Positions 16,104 through 23,141 of a stretch of DNA of 64,000 bases are shown piece after piece (the first letter of the stretch is position 1; each line of letters starts with the position of its first letter). Position numbers and translations under genes: made by a program. The notes under the pieces were generated by a model. The model was not told the origin of the DNA and ran no database searches. It was given only the letters and a program-made list of their open reading frames with translations. Origin of the DNA: Gemella massiliensis (GTDB lineage: Bacteria; Bacillota; Bacilli; Staphylococcales; Gemellaceae); NCBI RefSeq assembly GCF_900120125.1, contig NZ_LT635545.1, forward strand, positions 302,813 through 366,812, in the 5' to 3' direction.

Positions 16104-18155
16104 CTATATTTTAAAGTTTTTTAAAACTATTCCAAATGTTGTCAAATTATGAAATATTGCTAACCATTTTGAAGAAATCGCATTAGTTAATCCGAACATA
16201 ATTAGTAAACTGTTGATTAACACTGTTTGTTGAACATTGTCTTTCATTTGATTTTGTAGCTTTTTAGATATATCATCTAATAACAACAATGATTTCAAAG
16301 AATCCGCCTTTAATACTATATCACTTACTTGTCTTGATAAATCTGCACTTTGGTTCATAACGATACTAATATCACTCTCAGACAACGCTGCTGAATCGTT
16401 CAAACCATCTCCTATCATTAACACATTTCTTCCCTGCTCTTTTTCTTGTTTTATATATTCAAATTTCGTAACAGGGGTCATATTGGTATAAACCTCATCA
16501 AAAGAAATATTACTTAGCAGTTTTTGAGTTCTTAGTTTATTATCTCCGGTTAATAGCACTGCCTTTTCCCCCATATTTCTTAGTTCTTTAATAACCAATT
16601 TCGCTTCATCTCTAAGTGGTATATCTATACAAAATATTGAAATCAACTTACCTTTATATCCCAAAAATAGTAAATTATACTCTTCTTGTTTTTCTTCAAT
16701 AATTTTTTGTTGTTCAGATGTTACCGTTATATCTTCTTCAACAAGCAACTGCAAACTACCTATAACCACCTTTTCTTCATTAATATGTGATATAATCCCT
16801 CTTGAAGCTATATGATACAATTCAGTGTGCATTTCTTCATGTTCTATTCCGTCCTCTTCCGCCTTGGTAACGACTGCACTGGCGATGGGGTGATAAATAT
16901 GTTCTTCTAAACATGCTCCTATTTTTATAACTTCCTCGTAATTATATTCATAAAAAGGAATCACCTCTTTAATATATGGTTGTGATACCGTTATCGTTCC
17001 GGTTTTATCAAAAACAAAAGTATCTATTTCTGCATATTTATCCAGAGTTACAGAATTTTTGACAACAATATTTTTATCAATTAAATTTTTAATCGCAGTT
17101 AAATAAGCTACCGGTGTAGATAGTTTTAAAGCACAAGAATAATCTACTAGCAAGAAAGATATAGCTTTACTGAAAGACTTAGTTAAAAGGTACGTAAGCC
17201 CCATAGCAATAAAGTTATATTTAACTATTCTATCCGCTAATTTTATATATTTATAATGGTATGTATTTTCCCTTTTTTCAGATTCTTTTATAAGTTGTAT
17301 GAGTTCATGAATTCTTCCATTAATCTGAGAATTTTCTACTTTTACATAAAGTTCTCCATGAACAATAATTGTGTTTGAATAAACTTCATCACTCAAATTT
17401 TTATTTATAGGAAACGATTCTCCTGTAAGTGAACTTTCATCAACACTACCCGTTCCGAACACTACCGTTCCATCGAATAAAATTTCATTTCCTTCAGAAA
17501 ATAAGATTACGTCGCCTTTTTTTATTGATGAACTTTTTACCTTTTTCTTTGTTTCTCCGTCAACAATCCATACATCTTTATCCTTAGTAGTTAAACTTTT
17601 TTCCAAGTCAATAATCGATTTTTTCTCCGACCAATTATTAAGGGCTTCTCCCAACTCTAAAATAAACATTATAGAGCTGGCGGTACTTCTTTGTCCGGTA
17701 AGTAATGAAACAAAAATAGCCGCCGAATCCAATGTTTCCATCGTTAACTGTTTATTGAATAATAATTTAACAGTATTTTTTAAATATCCCAATGCTTTCC
17801 ACCATGTTTTTACTATCCTTATAGGTAGAGGAATAAACAATTTCGAGACCGCTCTCCAAAATAACGCATCTGATATTATTGTATACGGACTTTCTTCTTT
17901 TTTTAAAATAGGATATTTATAACATTTTTTTATATCCTCAACACAAATACTATTAAAAAATTTTCTAATACATTGTATGTTATCCGAATCAAAGAAAATA
18001 TTAAAAGCAAATTCATCTTGATAAAATTCTATTTTTTTTATTTCTTTAACTTTTAATGCCTGTTTTTTAAAATATTCTCTCACATCCGGAGTTAGACAAA
18101 TCGTAGACTTTATTCGTGCACGTTTACTTGACAAATGCACTATTTTAAAATACAT
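16104..18155 (-). CDS. P1B-type metal-transporting ATPase with noncanonical site
   Basis: A 683-residue P-type ATPase. The actuator motif TGES is at 244-247, the phosphorylated Asp383 is in DKTGT, and GDGLNDSAALSES is near 590. The metal-site helix reads DYSCALKLSTP (338-348), so Ser-Cys-Ala replaces the usual Cys-Pro-Cys/His or Ser-Pro-Cys. The first 75 residues look like a heavy-metal-associated fold that has lost its CxxC. The layout and the small gene just upstream resemble mycobacterial CtpC with PacL1 (zinc or manganese handling). Export of a transition metal from the cytoplasm is inferred; the ion is not known. It is 1 bp from its partner gene. Confidence 0.88.
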   Translation of the reverse strand: MYFKIVHLSSKRARIKSTICLTPDVREYFKKQALKVKEIKKIEFYQDEFAFNIFFDSDNIQCIRKFFNSICVEDIKKCYKYPILKKEESPYTIISDALFWRAVSKLFIPLPIRIVKTWWKALGYLKNTVKLLFNKQLTMETLDSAAIFVSLLTGQRSTASSIMFILELGEALNNWSEKKSIIDLEKSLTTKDKDVWIVDGETKKKVKSSSIKKGDVILFSEGNEILFDGTVVFGTGSVDESSLTGESFPINKNLSDEVYSNTIIVHGELYVKVENSQINGRIHELIQLIKESEKRENTYHYKYIKLADRIVKYNFIAMGLTYLLTKSFSKAISFLLVDYSCALKLSTPVAYLTAIKNLIDKNIVVKNSVTLDKYAEIDTFVFDKTGTITVSQPYIKEVIPFYEYNYEEVIKIGACLEEHIYHPIASAVVTKAEEDGIEHEEMHTELYHIASRGIISHINEEKVVIGSLQLLVEEDITVTSEQQKIIEEKQEEYNLLFLGYKGKLISIFCIDIPLRDEAKLVIKELRNMGEKAVLLTGDNKLRTQKLLSNISFDEVYTNMTPVTKFEYIKQEKEQGRNVLMIGDGLNDSAALSESDISIVMNQSADLSRQVSDIVLKADSLKSLLLLDDISKKLQNQMKDNVQQTVLINSLLIMFGLTNAISSKWLAIFHNLTTFGIVLKNFKI

Positions 18156-18156
18156 T

Positions 18157-18438
18157 CTACTCTTCTCCTATTGATAACAGATTACTTTCCTGTTTTTCCT
18201 TTTCGTATAAATCTTTAGCATCCGCCACCACATCATCAGTGTGCTGTTTTACATTGGAAATAGTATTATCTATTTCATCTTTTGCTTTATATATTTTTGA
18301 AAGTGCAAGAGAATATCCTTTTTTAGCTTCTTTACTAGCTAACAACTTAAATCCGACTGTTCCAAAAGCTACACCCCCTGCAAAAATACCGGGAGTTTTT
18401 AATGCTGATTTTGCAAGTTTTAATATTTTTATTGACAT
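18157..18438 (-). CDS. PacL/DUF6110-like small membrane partner of the metal ATPase
   Basis: A 93-residue protein. Residues about 14-32 (GIFAGGVAFGTVGFKLLAS) are a short glycine-rich membrane-inserting segment, followed by SKEAKKGYSLALSKIYKAKDEIDN and an acidic amphipathic helix ending SIGEE. The order (Gly-rich hydrophobic helix, then a Lys/Arg-Ala helix) is that of DUF1490 PacL proteins of mycobacteria and, as I recall, of Firmicute DUF6110 proteins encoded next to metal ATPases. The PacL1 metal-binding DLHDHDH tail is absent. The stop is 1 bp from the ATPase start, so the two are translated together. A strong AAGGAGG site precedes the ATG. Confidence 0.7.
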   Translation of the reverse strand: MSIKILKLAKSALKTPGIFAGGVAFGTVGFKLLASKEAKKGYSLALSKIYKAKDEIDNTISNVKQHTDDVVADAKDLYEKEKQESNLLSIGEE

Positions 18439-18587
18439 ATATATGACCTCCTTATTTCGTTATATATTCACACCCTTATTATAACACCTTTTTATTCCCA
18501 TGTAAATTTAAAGCGGGTATTAATAACACGATATTACAATAACTAACAAAAAGAAAATTTTATTTTGTACTTTTGAAAATTTTTCTT

Positions 18588-19625
18588 TTATTTCCCATAA
18601 TTTAAAAAATAATATACTTGTATAATCACTATTAATACAACAAATAAAAACGTCAATACGGATAAAATCATAATATGTAACTTTCGCTTAAAATATAAAT
18701 ACCCAACAAATTCTCTGACAAAAGCATTTATACTAAAATATAATTTTGTCGATGCTCCATAACCGATACAACGTATCCCCTGTGCCTTTGCCAGTATCAA
18801 CGCACGATAAACATGATAATAATTAGTAACAAGTGCAAAACGTCCCGCATCTCTCATTAATTTTTTAGAAAATTTAACATTTTCTTCAGTATTCCTTGAT
18901 TTATCTTCCATGATAATATCATCCGCCGGCACTCCTTGCTCTAACGCATAATTTTTCATTGCAAAAGCCTCCGATACCACTTCATCACTACCACGACCAC
19001 CGGACATAATAAGTTTACTGCCGGGATTTTTTCGATATATTTTTATTCCCTTTTGTATTCTTCCGGCAAGTAACGGCGTTACACGTTCTCCAATTAACCC
19101 TGCACCCAAGACCACAACATAATCCAGTTTCCTCGGAAGCAAATTAATAATATTAAGTGTACTCGTCACTAAATAAGATACCGCAATACAAATAAAATAC
19201 AAAATAACCAATCCTACATAAATATATATACCATTCAACCAAATGTACTCATATGTATATTTTGCAATATTCGGCCAATATACTATATAAATTAACAACA
19301 CTAACCCTACTCCAATCGCAAGCAGATTAGTTACCTTTAACCCCTCTCTTCTCACCAACATTATTGAACTATATCCGAACATAAATAACAATGCAAACGG
19401 GAATATTAAAACAATAAATAAAGCTATTACAAATAGTATTACCCCTACTCCATATACTATCTTATTCTCTGTGTTTTGTAATATTAAATTAAATAAAAAA
19501 ACGGCAAAACTTAAACCTGACAATATAAAAAATATACCCAAAAATAAATTACGTCTATCTTTATACAATATTAAAAAAAATACAACTGCAAATAATACAA
19601 ATAAGTAGAAACTTGCTTGTAACAT
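18588..19625 (-). CDS. YdcF/DUF218-family membrane protein
   Basis: A 345-residue protein with about five membrane segments in the first 170 residues, then a DUF218 (SanA/YdcF-like) domain with DYVVVLGAGLIGERVTPLLAGRI near 170-190, KLIMSGGRGSDEVVSEA near 205-220, MEDKSRNTEENVKFSKKLM and ALVTNYYHVYRA. A final membrane helix lies at about 320-340. The DUF218 fold is a Rossmann-like domain placed outside the membrane and linked to envelope processes. Reaction unknown. It stands alone between the ATPase pair and the sdp genes, with a good AAGGAGG site. Confidence 0.85.
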   Translation of the reverse strand: MLQASFYLFVLFAVVFFLILYKDRRNLFLGIFFILSGLSFAVFLFNLILQNTENKIVYGVGVILFVIALFIVLIFPFALLFMFGYSSIMLVRREGLKVTNLLAIGVGLVLLIYIVYWPNIAKYTYEYIWLNGIYIYVGLVILYFICIAVSYLVTSTLNIINLLPRKLDYVVVLGAGLIGERVTPLLAGRIQKGIKIYRKNPGSKLIMSGGRGSDEVVSEAFAMKNYALEQGVPADDIIMEDKSRNTEENVKFSKKLMRDAGRFALVTNYYHVYRALILAKAQGIRCIGYGASTKLYFSINAFVREFVGYLYFKRKLHIMILSVLTFLFVVLIVIIQVYYFLNYGK

Positions 19626-19788
19626 TTTCTCCTCCTTATCTTAAAAAATATTTTATCTTACTCTTAACTCATTATAATAAACCGCAATAAGAAAGTCAAT
19701 TTCGCTATCAAATAACACTATAATTGCTAGAAAATTTTATCAGAAATATTATATAATATTATTTATTTCATGCGATAAAAAGAGAGCA

Positions 19789-19835
19789 GCACAAAATTAT
19801 AATTTTATAAAATCAAATTTTGTCATCTCTCTTAA
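19789..19835 (-). terminator. hairpin downstream of sdpI
   Basis: AGAGAG...CACAAAATT pairs imperfectly with AAATTTTGT...CTCTCT. It lies about 50 bp after the sdpI stop. The minus-strand run TTTTTATCGC follows. An imperfect stem, so moderate confidence. Confidence 0.5.
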
Positions 19836-19886
19836 TAATTCTGTACAATATTTAAAAATTTCAATCTCTTAAGTTAATAGATTTAT

Positions 19887-20510
19887 TTAATTATTCATTT
19901 GTAACTTTTTTGCCAAATAAAACGGATATACTACAGATACTACTGCAAAGATAATTACTAAACAAATAGATATTTCCGTTTTTAAAAAACCGCTTATAAA
20001 AATAACCAACCCACCAAACATCGTTAATTTAGCATAACTTCTAATTACTTTATCTTTATTTACTTTTTTCTCCAATCCGAAAAGATTTAATCTATAACTA
20101 CCCCACCACTCTTGCTTCGGCATATAATTGCCAATTATCATAAATAATATACCTATAACAAAAATAACCAACTTAACAACTTCAAAATTATTATTAATAG
20201 CATAAATTATCAGCGAAATTTGAAATATTATACTTATAATCGGTATTATACTTTTTAATAAATATGCTCCTTTTTTAGCTGTTTTGCTTAAATCTATAGA
20301 TAATGCCATAGCTATTTGAATTATAGAACAAAATATTGGTAGCATTATTACTCCTAATCCTTTGTTTATATATTTATCAGGAACACCATGATAATCAAAG
20401 TGTACCACTATTTTATCGGGTAAAATATTATAAAAATATAATCCAACCGCTATCGGCAATAAACATATAATTATACTGATAAACAAAAAATTTTTATCTA
20501 CTTTATTCAT
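19887..20510 (-). CDS. sdpI: SdpI-family membrane protein
   Basis: A 207-residue protein with six membrane segments. The N-terminal DUF1648 signature is clear: LPDKIVVHFDYHGVPDKYINKG near residues 30-50. The SdpI C-terminal part follows (IGNYMPKQEWWGSYRLNLFGLEKK, a form of the NxxTG/WG region). In Bacillus subtilis SdpI gives immunity to the SdpC toxin and sequesters the repressor SdpR at the membrane. Here the start overlaps the upstream repressor by 8 nt. No sdpC-like toxin gene is seen nearby, so it may serve as an immunity or signal receptor for an outside peptide. Confidence 0.88.
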   Translation of the reverse strand: MNKVDKNFLFISIIICLLPIAVGLYFYNILPDKIVVHFDYHGVPDKYINKGLGVIMLPIFCSIIQIAMALSIDLSKTAKKGAYLLKSIIPIISIIFQISLIIYAINNNFEVVKLVIFVIGILFMIIGNYMPKQEWWGSYRLNLFGLEKKVNKDKVIRSYAKLTMFGGLVIFISGFLKTEISICLVIIFAVVSVVYPFYLAKKLQMNN

Positions 20511-20775
20511 CTTTTTTCCCTCCTAATTCATAAATCCATACAAGGACTTCTTCAAAAACCGTTGCGTTTAATTTGTAATAAATAAAATTTTTATGTTTTG
20601 TTTCTGAAATTAATCCGGCTTTTTTTAATTGTGATAAATGATATGATACCGTAGCCCCGCTCAATTCAAACACCTTAGCAATATCTCCTGCCGATCGTTC
20701 TTCTTCTTTCAACATTTCTAAAATATTTCTCCTTACAGGATCAGCTATCGCCTTTAGTGTATCACTTATTCCCAT
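20503..20775 (-). CDS. sdpR: ArsR-type repressor, SdpR-like
   Basis: A 90-residue winged-helix repressor: MGISDTLKAIADPVRRNILEMLK, the recognition helix region SGATVSYHLSQLKKAGLIS and the wing KHKNFIYYKL. No metal-binding ELCVC box is present, so it is not an ArsR/SmtB metal sensor. The YYKLNATVFEEVLVWIYEL ending matches SdpR. I chose the ATG at 20775, not the GTG at 20781, because AGAGGTGA is then properly spaced. It is cotranscribed with sdpI. A well-formed promoter framed by two palindromes lies upstream, suggesting autorepression. Confidence 0.9.
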   Translation of the reverse strand: MGISDTLKAIADPVRRNILEMLKEEERSAGDIAKVFELSGATVSYHLSQLKKAGLISETKHKNFIYYKLNATVFEEVLVWIYELGGKKDE

Positions 20776-20807
20776 TTGCACTCACCTCTTTACCGCTGTT
20801 CGAACAT

Positions 20808-20841
20808 ATAATCTATTTCGATCTCTATCTAAATAGATTAT
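20808..20841 (-). promoter_or_regulatory. palindromic operator overlapping the sdpR -10 box
   Basis: ATAATCTATTT (20808-20818) and AAATAGATTAT (20831-20841) are exact inverted repeats with a 12-bp spacer. The right arm contains the -10 hexamer. Its layout, including CGAT..TCT in the spacer, is repeated at 20865. Confidence 0.75.
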
Positions 20842-20866
20842 ACATCTTTTTCATAAAACTTGTCAA
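20837..20866 (-). promoter_or_regulatory. sdpR-sdpI promoter
   Basis: Perfect hexamers TTGACA (20861-20866) and TATAAT (20837-20842) with an 18-bp spacer on the minus strand. The TATAAT overlaps one palindrome and the TTGACA overlaps the edge of the other, so a repressor bound at both would cover the promoter. Confidence 0.85.
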
Positions 20867-20898
20867 TAACTATTTCGATTTTTTTCTAAATAGTTATT
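20865..20898 (-). promoter_or_regulatory. second palindromic operator at the sdpR -35 box
   Basis: AATAACTATTT (20865-20875) and AAATAGTTATT (20888-20898) are exact inverted repeats with the same 12-bp spacing as the site at 20808. The two sites are 57 bp apart, start to start. Confidence 0.75.
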
Positions 20899-21143
20899 GT
20901 TATATGATTATAAAAATTCAATCTATTTATTTTTTATTTCTATAAAAATTTTTTATGTTTAATTTTAATTTTAAATAAAACAATTGTTTAGTTTGCATAT
21001 ACAATATTAACCATTAAAAATAATTTATCCAACGGTAACAATATTATAATTTTTAATTGAATTTTAAAATTTTCCTCTAATATTCTTTACCTTATTTTAA
21101 AAATATATTTTATTTTGAAAAAATTTTTAAAAAAATATTTTTG
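20899..21143. other. AT-rich intergenic region
   Basis: About 245 bp upstream of the orphan promoter at 21144, made of A/T runs. No gene or strong structure was seen. Confidence 0.4.
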
Positions 21144-21172
21144 TTGACAAGATTATTTAAACAAGCTACAAT
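21144..21172 (+). promoter_or_regulatory. orphan sigma-A promoter
   Basis: TTGACA (21144-21149), a 17-bp spacer and TACAAT (21167-21172) on the plus strand. It points into a region with no plus-strand gene and is not needed by any annotated gene. Confidence 0.6.
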
Positions 21173-21178
21173 GAAATT

Positions 21179-21561
21179 GTAACCGATTGTTTTGACGAAA
21201 ATTATCTGTAAATGTTTCTATATTTTTAGTAACTAATATTCTTTGTTAAGAATTAAGTTTTTTACTACATCTACAATGCAAATTTGATAACATATTAGAC
21301 AATACTTAAAATATTATTTAATACAAAATTGTATAAGTCAAAGACATATCTATGTCGCCTGCGAAAAATAACAACAGGAAAATTTTCCAATGTTGTTAAT
21401 AAATAATTTTCGGTTGTTAAATTTTATAAAATTATTTAACAATAAACTTTTAATTTATTTCTAAAACTATTTTAGTTTTAGTTTACTACAAAATAACAAA
21501 TTTACCCTAAAATTTTTATTTTGTGTTTATACAAAAACCAGCCTTCTCATCGGCTGGTTTT
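21179..21561 (+). ncRNA. candidate noncoding RNA of about 380 nt
   Basis: Transcription from the promoter at 21144 would run to the GC-rich hairpin at 21534-21561. No frame longer than 16 codons with a ribosome-binding site lies between. Internal hairpins are visible, for example AACAAC..GTTGTT around 21370-21402 and TTGTTAAAT/ATTTAACAA around 21414-21444. I looked for landmarks of RNase P RNA, tmRNA, SRP RNA and 6S RNA and saw none. Alternatives: an antisense or 5' leader remnant, or a chance promoter. Confidence 0.4.
21534..21561. terminator. bidirectional terminator
   Basis: AAAACCAGCC (21534-21543) pairs perfectly with GGCTGGTTTT (21552-21561) around an 8-nt loop. T-runs follow on both strands. 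It serves the LRR surface protein gene on the minus strand and the orphan RNA candidate on the plus strand. Confidence 0.88.
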
Positions 21562-21638
21562 CATATTGACTATTACATTTTCAAATTATATGCTGTATTA
21601 ATTAATATTTTATATTTTTCAGAAAAAACTTATACTTT

Positions 21639-23141
21639 CTAATCTCCTAATATTTCATTAATAGCTTCTTGTAATAATTTTATTTGTTTATCAAACTGCT
21701 CTTTTGTTGTATCGTTGTCGGCTAATAACTTTCTTGCCATAGCACGAGCACGTTTCCACTTAGATTGCAATTCCTTACTTGCTTCATTAAATTTAGTTTC
21801 TGTCTTCAATTTTTTATCAACTAATTTTTCCAACTTAGCTTTCGAATTCTCTATTGTTTCAATGACAGGTTTATTTTCTTTAACTTCATCTTCTACAGCT
21901 TTTTTTGCTTCTGCTACAAGTTGTCTTACCTCTTCTACTGTCTTAGCTTTATTAACTTTTGCAATATAAGGTAATGCTATTTGTGGTTTGTCAATAATTT
22001 TCAATTCCGCTTTTGCTTTTACCTTTTCGCTTCCCAATAACGCATTATTTATCGCCGTTTCTAAGTTTGTTACCACTCTAACTAATTCTTCTTTTGTAGA
22101 ATTGGTATTATGTAAAATATTTTCTGCTTCTGTTTTTACCCTTATCCATTCGTTATTTGTAGGCTGATTGCCTTGGTTTGCTACATAATCTTTGTCTTCT
22201 CTTAAATCCCTTAAAACTAATTTTTGTAGCTTTTGTATTAATTGTTCTTTCGTTTCGTCAGAAGATATTGGATTTTCCGGTTGCGGTTTATTATTTTCAT
22301 CTTCACTAGGTGTCGGTGTTTCGGTATCGACCTTACTATTTTCTTCTATGGCTTTAATAGCATTTCCCAGCTGTGTTAATTGTTTTTCCAATTCTTCTTT
22401 TGTACTGTCATTAGCTAGTAGTTGTTGTGCCTTGGCACGAGCTTTTTTCCAAGCTGACTGGATTTCTGGTTTTAATTTATCATATCCCGCTTCTTTTTTT
22501 AAATCTCTGTTTGCAAGAATTGCTAATTTTTCTTTAATTTCTTCCAATGTATCATCTTTTGATTGTGGTTTTTCCGGTGTGTTCGGCGTTATAACCTCAT
22601 TATTTGTATACACTAATACTATTTCTTTATCTTCATCACCAAATACACCTGTCAATGATTTATTATCTTTTACCACAATATTTTTATACCCTGATATTTC
22701 AGGTTTTTCTATATTATATTTAAACCAACTGTACCCATTTAATACTTTAGATTTTTTCAATTCCTTACCGTCTTCAGTTTGATATTTTACGGTTATAGAA
22801 CGTTTCTCACCTGATTTTGTCGCCCCGGTTTTTTCAACAACCGCTGTTACTTTATGATTTTCATCAAAATTTACTCCGTCCGGTGCAAAAGTATAAGTAA
22901 AGGTCATATCTTTATCCAAACTATTAGGTAAAACAATCTCAGCTTCTTGATATGTACCGTCGCCTGAAATACCATTACCTAATTTACCTATTAACATCAT
23001 AGGATAATCTGATGCAGAAACGTCACTCCCTTTTGTATGAATCGGCCATTCAACACCATTTTGATCAATTATTTTAACTTTTGTTATACTTGCCTTCAAA
23101 TTAGTACCATAAAGATGAGCAACCGTTTTTTTTACTAACAT
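21639..23141 (-). CDS. C-terminal reading frame of the split LRR surface protein
   Basis: This frame opens at an ATG inside the upstream frame and has no signal peptide, so it is unlikely to be a functional separate protein. It begins VKKTVAHLYGTNLKASITKVKI, continuing the beta-domain cut off upstream, then a MucBP-like segment (VKYQTEDGKELKKSKVLNGYSW), then three helical modules of about 75-110 residues with conserved WKRARAMARKLLADN-type cores. It ends LLQEAINEILGD with no sorting signal. Confidence 0.7.
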   Translation of the reverse strand: MLVKKTVAHLYGTNLKASITKVKIIDQNGVEWPIHTKGSDVSASDYPMMLIGKLGNGISGDGTYQEAEIVLPNSLDKDMTFTYTFAPDGVNFDENHKVTAVVEKTGATKSGEKRSITVKYQTEDGKELKKSKVLNGYSWFKYNIEKPEISGYKNIVVKDNKSLTGVFGDEDKEIVLVYTNNEVITPNTPEKPQSKDDTLEEIKEKLAILANRDLKKEAGYDKLKPEIQSAWKKARAKAQQLLANDSTKEELEKQLTQLGNAIKAIEENSKVDTETPTPSEDENNKPQPENPISSDETKEQLIQKLQKLVLRDLREDKDYVANQGNQPTNNEWIRVKTEAENILHNTNSTKEELVRVVTNLETAINNALLGSEKVKAKAELKIIDKPQIALPYIAKVNKAKTVEEVRQLVAEAKKAVEDEVKENKPVIETIENSKAKLEKLVDKKLKTETKFNEASKELQSKWKRARAMARKLLADNDTTKEQFDKQIKLLQEAINEILGD

